Notes: generated by a model from the sequence alone, not told the origin. 64,000 bases of DNA from Endozoicomonas gorgoniicola (GCF_025562715.2 NZ_JAPFCC010000001.1:3697501-3761500), one strand, 5' to 3'; positions 46,047-53,915 are shown, numbered from the stretch's first letter. Numbers and translations are program-made.

Positions 46047-46319
46047 ATGAAGCACCATCTCCATACACGATCCAGCATCACCTGTTCCGACTGCGGCCAT
46101 ACATCGGATGAAACCATGCCACTGGATGCCTGTGTTTACCTGTATGAATGCAAAAACTGCCAGAAACTGATGACTCCCGATTCCGGCGACTGTTGCATTT
46201 TCTGCTCCCACGGCACTCACCACTGCCCGACCAGCCAGAGAGAAAGCCGAGCCTATAGTGAGATGCCTTCTGCCTCTTTCATGACCACTTCTACTGTTGA
46301 TGCTGCTCAAGCTAGCTGA
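46047..46319 (+). CDS. GDCCVxC-type cysteine-rich small protein
   Basis: The protein has 90 residues from the ATG at 46047, preceded by AAAGGA. It has three cysteine clusters: CSDCG, CKNC and GDCCIFCSHGTHHCP. This matches the small GDCCVxC-domain family, in which the motif binds zinc or in some members carries selenocysteine. No signal peptide is seen. Function is unknown; redox or metal handling is plausible. It is a single gene just before the ridA locus. Confidence 0.8.
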   Translation: MKHHLHTRSSITCSDCGHTSDETMPLDACVYLYECKNCQKLMTPDSGDCCIFCSHGTHHCPTSQRESRAYSEMPSASFMTTSTVDAAQAS

Positions 46320-46510
46320 ATTTCCACCTGCATTCTAACCAAATATTGCGACTACCTATGCGCCTGTTCAAAGGCAGGCTGGCGCATACCCCCTCATTCG
46401 AAAACAAAAGCCATGAGCCTCTTGCAAAACGATCAATGCTGTTCATATCTGCTACCAGGTAAGGGTAGAATGACGACTCGAACTCAATCAGGCAGTAAAA
46501 AGGTTCTTCA

Positions 46511-46861
46511 GTGACTATCGAAAGAATGGAAATCAAACAGCGTATGAGCCGTATCGTTAAACATAACGGCACTATATATCTGTGTGGGCAGGTAGCAGAC
46601 GATGCCAGTGCAGGCATTAAAGAACAAACACAAACCATGCTCGACAAGGTGGACACGTTGCTGGAGCAGGCTGGCAGCAATCGCAAACACATTCTGTCTG
46701 CCACCCTCTACATCAAGGATATGGCCCTGTTTGCGGAAATGAATGAAGTCTGGGATGCCTGGGTGCCAGAAGGTCATGCGCCTGCTCGTGCCTGTGTCCA
46801 GGCGAGCATGGCTCGTGAAGCGTTACTGGTTGAGATTTCAGTGATTGCTGCTGAGAAGTAA
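46511..46861 (+). CDS. RidA-family protein (enamine/imine deaminase type)
   Basis: The protein has 116 residues, GTG start at 46511 with AAGG upstream. The family features are HNGTIYLCGQVADDASAGIK near the N-terminus and GHAPARACVQASM with the Arg that binds the substrate carboxylate, followed by LLVEISVIA. Members hydrolyse reactive 2-aminoacrylate and related imines. The last ~90 bp of this gene recur at 48598-48690 and 53168-53230, where they mark the joints of a tandem duplication array. This is the only complete copy. Confidence 0.9.
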   Translation: MTIERMEIKQRMSRIVKHNGTIYLCGQVADDASAGIKEQTQTMLDKVDTLLEQAGSNRKHILSATLYIKDMALFAEMNEVWDAWVPEGHAPARACVQASMAREALLVEISVIAAEK

Positions 46862-46864
46862 CAC

Positions 46865-46965
46865 AAAACATCCTGTCGTCATCCCTGCGAAAGAGGGAGT
46901 CCACTGCTCGTGTTGGATTCCCATCTGCGTGGGAATGGCGGCAAATGAACTTTTCTCCTGTCAGT
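46865..46965. repeat. Dispersed intergenic repeat (REP-like), intact copy
   Basis: It contains TCATCCCTGCGAAAGAGGG and GGATTCCCATCTGCGTGGGA as an imperfect inverted pair, like the CATCCCCGCGAAAGCGGGGA-type repeats of proteobacteria. The same sequence recurs as an interrupted copy (48694-48722, 48861-48906, 51504-51540) and as a scrap near 51578-51596. Confidence 0.75.
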
Positions 46966-47117
46966 CCTTTGTTGAAAACAACGATATGATCGGCGTGATG
47001 AAATACGCCAAAGAAAATCCCGATATCTACAGGCAACGACCGGATACTCAGCTCAAGCAAGAATGGCAGGACTTTATCCGAACCAAACCTCAAGAGGTTC
47101 AAAGATCAATATGCACT

Positions 47118-48281
47118 TCATGAGGAATCGCTCTTCTTTAAAGGAGTTTCACCCACTGGATAGTTCTTACAAGGTAAAGTGATCTTTGCTTCATTTATCG
47201 CTATTGCCAATTCAGAATTTTGATTACCAAGATTCAAAGTGTCTTCTTGCAAAGCTTTTTGATATAATTTTTTATTTTCTCTATTCCTTCGTGCTGCTAT
47301 TTTATTTAGCTCCGCTTGACGTTTTTGTTTCTGATCAGGCGTTAATCCAGTGACACATCCTCTAGATTTTCGCCTGATTTCTTTTTCATAATTAATCAGA
47401 GGGTATCTCTTTTCTATACTAGCTATCGTCAACTGCGCTGTATCTGGACAGTAATCATTAAGTTGTTTTTTTAACTCATTATTTTTTATCTTGATTTGGT
47501 CGTAGCATTCTTTCATTTGTTTTAAACGAATTTTTTTAGACTCTCTCGACTTTCTGGCTGACTTCTTGTTGTTCTGTCTTATTTGCTCACGATAATCATA
47601 CATCTCTTCTTCTGATGATTTTTTAACATTTGTACGTGTTTTCTTTGCAACGACTTCTGTATGTACAGCGACTTCTGTAGAAGGCCCTGAATAAAATTCA
47701 TCCTGGGTATTGTCAGAAAAAAAACGCGTACCTTCTGACAAAACTGAAGTTTCAATGTTAAGCACATTGCTGTTATCAGACCTTTGAAGACATATTTTCT
47801 CATCTTCCTGTACTGCTTGATCCATATTCTCAGGATGTAACTGCTCATCTTTTACTGGGAAAAGTGAAGTTAAGGAATATTTTTCAATGGCTTTACTGGT
47901 CTGTAGAGGCGTTGCACCGAAATTTTCCAGTGGATTTTGAGTAGTTACCTCAGGATCTTCTATTTCATTAAAAAACAAGCTTGGTGAATATGCTTCACCC
48001 GGCTTCATGATTGACTCGATATCCAGTGGAGTGTATGGACAAGAAGGTAATGCCTCCGTATATTTTGGCTTGAATTGTTCCAAACTGGATAAACCATGCG
48101 GATCTGGTTGTTCATTATCAGGCATAAAGCCAGACCCAAGGAGTACAGAAGGTACCTTGTCAACAGTAAATCCTGAGAATGTAGCTACACTCGGAGTTGA
48201 TAACTCTAATTCTTTATCACCGGAAAAATCAGGATTTGTGGTATATTCTATTGATGAGTTATTTGAAATGGGTTGACTCAT
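47118..48281 (-). CDS. Eukaryote-like protein with two bZIP domains, intact copy
   Basis: The protein has 387 residues. Residues 1-200 are polar, Ser/Pro/Glu-rich and low in hydrophobic runs, without signal peptide or membrane segment. bZIP 1: N238-x2-S241-A242-x2-S245-R246, zipper d positions M256, I263, L270, Y277, a positions L253, Y260, N267, L274. bZIP 2: N326-x2-A329-A330-x2-N333-R334, d positions L344, L351, L358, A365, a positions Q341, T348, N355, I362. In both, the first zipper residue lies 10 after the invariant Arg and the Asn lies 21 after it, exactly as in GCN4 and JUN; QNSEL at 354-358 equals the JUN zipper. A KKTRTNVKK stretch (213-221) could be a nuclear signal. The Ser/Asn-rich first 20 residues would suit type III secretion. 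A DNA-binding, host-directed effector is my inference. The gene is AT-rich compared with its neighbours. Confidence 0.75.
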   Translation of the reverse strand: MSQPISNNSSIEYTTNPDFSGDKELELSTPSVATFSGFTVDKVPSVLLGSGFMPDNEQPDPHGLSSLEQFKPKYTEALPSCPYTPLDIESIMKPGEAYSPSLFFNEIEDPEVTTQNPLENFGATPLQTSKAIEKYSLTSLFPVKDEQLHPENMDQAVQEDEKICLQRSDNSNVLNIETSVLSEGTRFFSDNTQDEFYSGPSTEVAVHTEVVAKKTRTNVKKSSEEEMYDYREQIRQNNKKSARKSRESKKIRLKQMKECYDQIKIKNNELKKQLNDYCPDTAQLTIASIEKRYPLINYEKEIRRKSRGCVTGLTPDQKQKRQAELNKIAARRNRENKKLYQKALQEDTLNLGNQNSELAIAINEAKITLPCKNYPVGETPLKKSDSS

Positions 48282-48457
48282 AATAGTTTCTCTCTGAATC
48301 TAACTTATAACTTCTATTTAGATGTATTTTCCATTTAATTGTTCCCCGAAAAGATCATTATTTATTTTTCAGCCATAAGCGGAAACAACCGGAGTTCCAC
48401 AACCTGCCTTAATATTTGAGACGTGAATCCCCAGTATAAGGCCAGATAAAACAAGGT

Positions 48458-48571
48458 TTACACCACTGAATCAGAGTTAAGAGAGACCATCTCCACACCT
48501 ACATCCATCAACCAGCAGGCAAAGTCCGGATGGTCGCTGGGGCTCTGCCCACAGATTCCGATGTATTTCCC
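48458..48571 (-). pseudogene. ppsA: 3' fragment of phosphoenolpyruvate synthase gene (unit A)
   Basis: 38 codons read GKYIGICGQSPSDHPDFACW followed by LMDVGVEMVSLNSDSVV and a stop. This matches the C-terminal part of PpsA (GICGQ.PSDHPDFA.WL....GI.S.SLN.DSVV), but it ends before the usual WxxLA tail and has no upstream gene. It lies between the bZIP gene leader and a ridA fragment on the opposite strand, so it is a recombination relic. Confidence 0.8.
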
Positions 48572-48597
48572 TTGTTTTTTACACGGCTGAGATGCCT

Positions 48598-48690
48598 GAA
48601 GGTCATGCGCCTGCACGCGCCTGTGTCCAGGCGAGCATGGCTCGTGAAGAGTTACTGGTTGAGATTTCAGTGATTGCTGCTGAGAAGTAA
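48598..48690 (+). pseudogene. 3' fragment of ridA at the unit A/B joint
   Basis: 93 bp match the end of the ridA gene at 46511 (GHAPARACVQASM...ISVIAAEK and stop), with a few substitutions. No start or N-terminal half is present. It continues into the same REP-like repeat that follows the complete ridA, so it marks the border of a tandem duplication. Confidence 0.88.
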
Positions 48691-48722
48691 CATAAAACAT
48701 CCTGTCGTCATCCCTGCGAAAG

Positions 48723-48860
48723 AGGCTGTCGCAAAAGGCAGCGAGCGCAGGCAAGACAAGGCAAAAAATGGCGAAAAAGCGCAGTTTACACCGAGTAAAT
48801 GAGCATTTTGAGCCATTTTTTAACGCGGTATTGGCAAGCGCAGCCCTTTTGCGACAGTCT
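48723..48860. mobile_element. MITE-like element, 138 bp
   Basis: The ends AGGCTGTCGCAAAAGGC (48723-48739) and GCCCTTTTGCGACAGTCT (48843-48860) are inverted repeats with one mismatch and one extra base. CGAAAG flanks both sides (48717-48722, 48861-48866) as a target duplication, and the REP-like repeat resumes after it. It has no coding capacity. An active partner transposase with these ends is not in the window. Confidence 0.75.
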
Positions 48861-49083
48861 CGAAAGCGGGAGTCCACTGCTCGTGCTGGATTCCCATCTG
48901 CGTGGGTGGGTATTCCGGAGCCATCCGGCCACCGATTCCGCTTACATTCGGCCACCCATTCCGTTAGTATCCGGCCACTGATTCCGTTACATCCGGCCAC
49001 CCCCTTACCGACCAGTGGCGCAGTCCCATAATTCACCGCTACCCTCAAGCTTGAGACCTCCTCAAGGACGAGTGGATAGCATC

Positions 49084-50622
49084 ATGAAGAGACTGCCCAT
49101 GCGCAAAATTCGTGAAGTACTCAGGCTCAAATTCGAGCACCAACTCAGCATCCGGAAGATTGCCAGTAGCTGCAATATTTCCAGAGCAACCGTCAGTGAT
49201 TACCTTAACCGGTTTGCTGCTTCCGGACTGGAATGGCCTTTGTCGTCTAATCTGGATGAGACGACACTGGATCAACAACTGTTTCCCGTTCAGCCGCCTG
49301 CCTCAAAACGGCAACTGGCCTTGCCAGACTGGAGCGAAATTCATCAGGAACTTCGCAAGTCCGGTGTCACCCTGATGGTACTCTGGCAGGAATACAAGAC
49401 CAATCATCCTGACGGCTATCAGTACAGTTGGTTCAGTGACCGCTACAGAGAGTGGCGAACGCATCTTGATGTTGTTATGCGCCAAAATCATATTGCAGGC
49501 GACAAGCTGTTCATCGATTACGCTGGACAGACGGTTCCTGTCGTTAATCAGCACACAGGGGAGGTTCAGCAGGCGCAGGTGTTTATTGCGACGCTTGGTG
49601 CCTCCAGTTACACCTATGCAGAAGCCACATTATCTCAGTCCTTGCCAGACTGGATAGGCTCTCACGTGCGTACCTTTGAATACCTGGGTGGAGTACCCAA
49701 TAACCTGGTGCCGGACAACCTGAAAAGTGGCGTGAAGCATCCTCATCGTTATGAGCCTGAGATCAATCCTACTTATCAAGACCTGGCCGAACATTATAAT
49801 GTCGCTGTCGTACCTGCGCGGGTACGATCCCCCAAAGATAAAGGTAAGGTCGAGTCTGCTGTCCAGATAGTTGAACGGTGGATACTGGCGCGTTTACGTC
49901 ACCAGACATTCTTCTCTCTGGCTTCACTCAATGAGGCTATTGCAGGGTTACTGACAGAACTGAATAACCAACCGTTCCAGAAACTGTCCGGCAGCCGTCG
50001 CTCATTGTTTGATTCTCTTGATAAGCCTGCACTGCGCCCACTGCCTGAAATGCGTTATCAATACGCAGAATGGAAAGAGGCACGAGTACATATTGACTAC
50101 CACGTAGAGGTCGACAAACACTACTACTCGGTCCCTTATCAGCTGGTCAAAAAGCAATTAAGTATACGCATGACCAGTCAGACGATTGAGTGCTTCCATA
50201 AGGGGCAAAGAGTCGCCAGCCACCGGCGTTCGCAGCATAAGGGCAGGCATACTACTCAAGCCAGCCACATGCCGGAAAAGCACCGTAAATATGCCGAGTG
50301 GACACCAGAGCGAATGCAAAGCTGGGCGGCAAAAATCGGACCTGAAACCGCAGCCGTCATCCAGCGCGTCCTTGCAACACGGCGTTATCCTGAACAGAGT
50401 TACCGAAGTTGTCAGGGCATCATCCGTTTAGCCAAAGGCTACGGTAATGACCGACTTGAAAACGCCTGTCGTCGTGCACTTTATGCAGACACCTGCACTT
50501 ACCGGAGCATAGAGTCAATCCTGAAGCACAATCTCGATCAGCAACCGCTTCCGGAACTGGAGACAGAGACGTTGTTGCCTGATGAGCACGAGAACCTTCG
50601 GGGTTCAGACTACTTTAACTAA
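49084..50622 (+). CDS. istA: IS21-family transposase IstA
   Basis: The protein has 512 residues from the ATG at 49084 (longer GTG starts at 49015 and 49072 are possible). The N-terminal helix-turn-helix is LSIRKIASSCNISRATVSDY. The DDE residues are D in LFIDYAGQTVPV, D in NNLVPDNLKSGV and E in DKGKVESAV. A Mu-type C-terminal beta-barrel follows (HIDYHVEVDKHYYSVPYQLV). It works with IstB for replicative/cut-and-paste transposition. The 3' end precedes istB by 19 bp. Confidence 0.95.
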   Translation: MKRLPMRKIREVLRLKFEHQLSIRKIASSCNISRATVSDYLNRFAASGLEWPLSSNLDETTLDQQLFPVQPPASKRQLALPDWSEIHQELRKSGVTLMVLWQEYKTNHPDGYQYSWFSDRYREWRTHLDVVMRQNHIAGDKLFIDYAGQTVPVVNQHTGEVQQAQVFIATLGASSYTYAEATLSQSLPDWIGSHVRTFEYLGGVPNNLVPDNLKSGVKHPHRYEPEINPTYQDLAEHYNVAVVPARVRSPKDKGKVESAVQIVERWILARLRHQTFFSLASLNEAIAGLLTELNNQPFQKLSGSRRSLFDSLDKPALRPLPEMRYQYAEWKEARVHIDYHVEVDKHYYSVPYQLVKKQLSIRMTSQTIECFHKGQRVASHRRSQHKGRHTTQASHMPEKHRKYAEWTPERMQSWAAKIGPETAAVIQRVLATRRYPEQSYRSCQGIIRLAKGYGNDRLENACRRALYADTCTYRSIESILKHNLDQQPLPELETETLLPDEHENLRGSDYFN

Positions 50623-50641
50623 CGACGACAGGAGAATAAAA

Positions 50642-51397
50642 ATGTTAATGAACCCTACGATGGAAAAGCTTCAGGCTCTGAAGCTTACCGGTATGCTCGA
50701 AGCATTGGATGAGCAGCTTAAAAGTCCGGATATAGAGCAGCTGTCCTTTGATGAGCGGCTCGGCTTAATGATTGACCGTGAAGTGACCGCAAGGGATAAC
50801 CGGCGTTTAAAAACAAGGCTTAAAAAAGCACGACTACGTCATGATGCCTGCATGGAAGACATAGACTATCGTCACCCCCGTGGTCTTAAACGAGACCAGA
50901 TACAGCAGTTGTTATCCAGCCACTGGATACGGGAGCATCAGAACGTGATCATTACAGGGCCGACAGGTGTGGGAAAAACCTGGCTAGCCTGTGCAATGGC
51001 ACAAAAGGCCTGCCGGGATGGGTACACAGTGCAGTACCTCAGGCTGCCGAGATTACTGCAAGATCTGAACTTGGCAAGGGCTGACGGTCGCTATGTGAAA
51101 CTGATGACAGCACTGGCAAAAACTGACCTTCTTCTTTTAGACGACTGGGGTCTATCAACTCTGACAGAAAGCCAACGACGTGACCTGTTAGAAATAGTAG
51201 AAGACCGGCACAATGTAAAAAGCACCCTGGTCACCAGTCAGATGCCGGTAGATCACTGGCATGAATTGATCGGCGATCCAACACTGGCAGATGCCATTCT
51301 GGACAGGCTGATTCACAACGCTCACCGGGTGCCACTGAAGGGCGACTCCCTGCGCAAGAAACAGTCAAAACTGGCAAATTCAGAACTTACGTCCTAA
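50642..51397 (+). CDS. istB: IS21-family helper ATPase IstB
   Basis: The protein has 251 residues from the ATG at 50642 with AGGAG upstream. Walker A is ITGPTGVGKTWLACA and Walker B is LLLLDDWGL. It is a DnaC-like AAA+ protein that assembles on target DNA and activates IstA. It has the usual length and no frameshift. Confidence 0.95.
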   Translation: MLMNPTMEKLQALKLTGMLEALDEQLKSPDIEQLSFDERLGLMIDREVTARDNRRLKTRLKKARLRHDACMEDIDYRHPRGLKRDQIQQLLSSHWIREHQNVIITGPTGVGKTWLACAMAQKACRDGYTVQYLRLPRLLQDLNLARADGRYVKLMTALAKTDLLLLDDWGLSTLTESQRRDLLEIVEDRHNVKSTLVTSQMPVDHWHELIGDPTLADAILDRLIHNAHRVPLKGDSLRKKQSKLANSELTS

Positions 51398-51685
51398 GCT
51401 GCTATCCGATGCGTCGCTACGCTCCGAAGAGGGGTGGCCGGATACACTGGAACAGGTGGCCGGATGTTACCGGAATTGGTGGCCGAATGCGCTGGAATAC
51501 CCACGTGGGAATGGCGGCAAATGAACTTTTCTCCTGTCAGTCGCTCTAACTGTTTGAAAAGTAACCAATGTCTTCTATTATCCCTGCGAAAGAGCGCTCT
51601 ACAGCAGCCTGGCAGGAAAAAATCCAACGCCACCAGGTATTTCTTTCAGACTGTCAGTCCTTTGTTGAAGACAACGATATGCACT

Positions 51686-52850
51686 TCATGAGGGATCGCT
51701 CTTCTTTAAAAAAGTTTCGCCCACTGGATAGTTTTTACAAGGTAAAGTGGTCTTTACTTCATTTATTACTATTTCCAATTCAGAATTTTTATTACCAAGA
51801 TTCAAAGTGTCTTCTTGCAAAGCTTTTTGATATAATTTTTCATTGTCTCTTCTCCTTTGTGCAGCTATTTTATTTTGCTCCACTTTACGTTTTTGTTTCT
51901 GATCAGGCGTTAATCCAGTGAGACATTCTCTAGATATTTGCTTGATTTCTTTTTCATAATTAATCAGAGGGTATCTCTTTTCTATACTAGCTATCGTCAA
52001 CTGCGCTGTATCTGGACAGTAATCATTAAGTTGTTTTTTTAACTCATTATTTTTTATCTTGATTTGGTCGTAGCATTCTTTTATTTGTTTTAAACGAATT
52101 TTTTTAGAATCTCTCGACTTTTGGGCTGACTTCCTGTTGTTCTGTTTTCTTTGCTCAAGATAATCATACATCTCTTCTTCTGATGATTTTTTAACATTTG
52201 TACGTGTTTTCTTTGCAACGACTTCTGTATGTACAGCGACTTCTGTAGAAGGCCCTGAATAAAATTCATCCTGGGTATTGTCAGAAAAAAAAACGCGTAC
52301 CTTCTGACAAAACTGAAGTTTCAATGTTAAGCACATTGCTGTTATCAGACCTTTGAAGACATATTTTCTCATCTTCCTGTACTGCTTGATCCATATTCTC
52401 AGGATGTAACTGCTCATCTTTTACTGGGAAAAGTGAAGTTAAGGAATATTTTTCAATGGCTTTACTGGTCTGTAGAGGCGTTGCACCGAAATTTTCCAGT
52501 GGATTTTGAGTAGTTACCTCAGGATCTTCTATTTCATTAAAAAACAAGCTTGGTGAATATGCTTCACCCGGCTTCATGATTGACTCGATATCCAGTGGAG
52601 TGTATGGACAAGAAGGTAATGCCTCCGTATATTTTGGCTTGAATTGTTCCAAACTGGATAAACCATGCGGATCTGGTTGTTCATTATCAGGCATAAAGCC
52701 AGACCCAAGGAGTACAGAAGGTACCTTGTCAACAGTAAATCCTGAGAATGTAGCTACACCCGGAGTTGATAACTCTAATTCTTTATCACCGGAAAAATCA
52801 GGATTTGTGGTATATTCTATTGATGAGTTATTTGAAATGGGTTGGCTCAT
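51686..52850 (-). pseudogene. Two-bZIP protein gene, second copy, split by one extra base
   Basis: From the ATG at 52848-52850 the frame runs 188 codons and stops just after GTRFFF. An A9 tract (plus strand, 52275-52283) replaces the A8 of the intact copy at 47118. Past the shift the other frame stays open to 51686 and encodes both bZIP domains with all signature residues: N-RK-SA-QK-SR, and N-KI-AA-QR-RR with L, L, N, L in register. Residues 1-230 match copy 1 apart from S31G; from residue 231 on there are 26 replacements. It may be a pseudogene, a phase-variable ON/OFF gene or a slippage-dependent fusion. A homopolymer sequencing error is also possible. Confidence 0.8.
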
Positions 52851-53026
52851 AATAGTTTCTCTCTGAATCTAACTTATAACTTCTATTTAGATGTATTTTC
52901 CATTTAATTGTTCCCCGAAAAGATCATTATTTATTTTTCAGCCATAAGCGGAAACAACCGGAGTTCCACAACCTGCCTTAATATTTGAGACGTGAATCCC
53001 CAGCATAAGGCCAGATAAAACAAGGT

Positions 53027-53140
53027 TTACACCACTGAATCAGAGTTAAGAGAGACCATCTCCACACCTACATCCATCAACCAGCAGGCAAAGTCCGGAT
53101 GGTCGCTGGGGCTCTGCCCACTGGTTCCGATGTATTTCCC
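53027..53140 (-). pseudogene. ppsA: 3' fragment of ppsA (unit B)
   Basis: It is the same 38-codon C-terminal scrap as at 48458, reading GKYIGTSGQSPSDHPDFACW and then LMDVGVEMVSLNSDSVV. It lies 4569 bp downstream of its twin, in the same relation to the second bZIP gene. Confidence 0.8.
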
Positions 53141-53167
53141 TTGTTTTTTTACACGGCTGAGATGCCT

Positions 53168-53230
53168 GAAGGTCATGCGCCTGCACGCGCCTGTGTCCAG
53201 GCGAGCATGACTCATGAGGCGTTACTGGTT
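53168..53230 (+). pseudogene. Third ridA 3' fragment, fused to the end of the OmpA-type gene
   Basis: 63 bp match the ridA end up to GTTACTGGTT, where homology stops. The reverse strand of the last nine bases supplies the final Asn, Gln and stop codon of the OmpA-type lipoprotein gene that begins at 53881. The array border therefore lies inside a neighbouring gene. Confidence 0.8.
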
Positions 53231-53881
53231 AAGGTTTGGCACCAGATCAATCTCTACCCGCCTGTTCATTGCCCGGCCTGATGTCGTTGCATTGTCGCCT
53301 ATAGGGTTGGACGCCCCCATACCGTAAATGCTCATTCGGCCAGCAGGAACTTTCTGGGCGACCAGATATCTGGCCACCGATTCCGCACGGGACTGGGACA
53401 GAGGATTGTTGATAATCGGGCCACCGGTACTGTCGGTATAGCCGCGAATCTCAATAAGGTTCTTATCGAATTCATTCATCACTTTGGCAACAGAGCCCAG
53501 AACCGGGTAAAAGCTGGACTTAATATCAGCCTGACTACTGTCGAAAGTAATGTTGGAAGGCATGATCAGTTTAAGGTAATCGCCCTGTCTGGACACCTGA
53601 ACGCCGGTTCCCTGCAGTTCCTGCCTTAACTTCGTTTCCTGACGGTCGGTATAGTAGCCATAGCCGGCTCCTGCCGCACCACCAATAGCTGCTCCTTTCA
53701 AAGCACCTTGACTGCCATCAGCAATGCCACCAATGACAGCGCCTGCCAGTGCCCCCAGACCGCCATACTTTGCCGCATTCTGGGTTTTCTGCTCACCGGT
53801 ATAAGGGTCTGTCGTCTGACACCCCACCATAAAGACAGCAACAAACAACAGTGGCAGTGCATTTCTGAATGATTTGATCAT
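53222..53881 (-). CDS. OmpA-family lipoprotein with glycine-zipper region (YiaD-like)
   Basis: The protein has 219 residues from the ATG at 53881. The lipobox is at FMVGC (Cys21). A glycine-zipper segment (about 40-75; GGLGALAGAVIGGIADG) may insert in or line the outer membrane. The C-terminal OmpA domain binds peptidoglycan (IEIRGYTDSTGG..., SQSRAESVARYL, NRRVEIDLVPN). The normal extreme C-terminus appears to be replaced: the last two residues and the stop come from the ridA fragment at 53168-53230. The core domain is complete, so it is probably functional. Confidence 0.88.
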   Translation of the reverse strand: MIKSFRNALPLLFVAVFMVGCQTTDPYTGEQKTQNAAKYGGLGALAGAVIGGIADGSQGALKGAAIGGAAGAGYGYYTDRQETKLRQELQGTGVQVSRQGDYLKLIMPSNITFDSSQADIKSSFYPVLGSVAKVMNEFDKNLIEIRGYTDSTGGPIINNPLSQSRAESVARYLVAQKVPAGRMSIYGMGASNPIGDNATTSGRAMNRRVEIDLVPNLNQ

Positions 53882-53915
53882 CGATAGTCTCCCGGGAGAA
53901 AGCTCTCTCTGAGCG

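Larger units (their letters stand above)
48907..51503 (+). mobile_element. IS21-family insertion sequence
   Basis: The 2597-bp element has ends TGGGTATTCC (48907-48916) and GGAATACCCA (51494-51503), flanked by the direct repeat CGTGGG (48901-48906, 51504-51509). Several internal CGGCCACC...ATTCCG repeats near both ends are the multiple transposase-binding sites usual in IS21. It inserted into the REP-like repeat of unit B, whose halves still match the intact copy at 46865. Confidence 0.92.
46772..53230. repeat. Tandem array of ~1.8-kb units carrying bZIP-like genes
   Basis: The unit order is: ridA 3' end (plus strand), dispersed repeat, bZIP-like gene (minus), ppsA 3' scrap (minus), then the next ridA 3' end. 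Unit A is 46772-48597 and unit B is 48598-53167. A third, partial ridA end (53168-53230) closes the array. Removing the IS21 element and the MITE with their target duplications brings unit B to about 1.82 kb, matching unit A. The two units differ by a 125-bp segment missing from B (46989-47113 in A, bounded by ATATG repeats) and by extra sequence in B near 51541-51650. Confidence 0.8.

Noticed and set aside
46845..47123. 92-codon plus-strand frame after ridA
   Set aside because: The first half is REP-like repeat and only the second half reads like protein. There is no independent start, so it is mentioned only with the 125-bp indel.
48458..49048. 196-codon minus-strand frame across the ridA/ppsA scraps, MITE and IS21 end
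   Set aside because: It is a chance fusion of antisense ridA, antisense MITE and the sense ppsA tail. Only the ppsA part is meaningful and it is listed as a fragment.
46865..51600. CRISPR-like array suggested by repeated CATCCCTGCGAAAG and CGGCCACC units
   Set aside because: The units are REP-like repeat copies and IS21 terminal binding sites; spacing is irregular and no cas genes are present.
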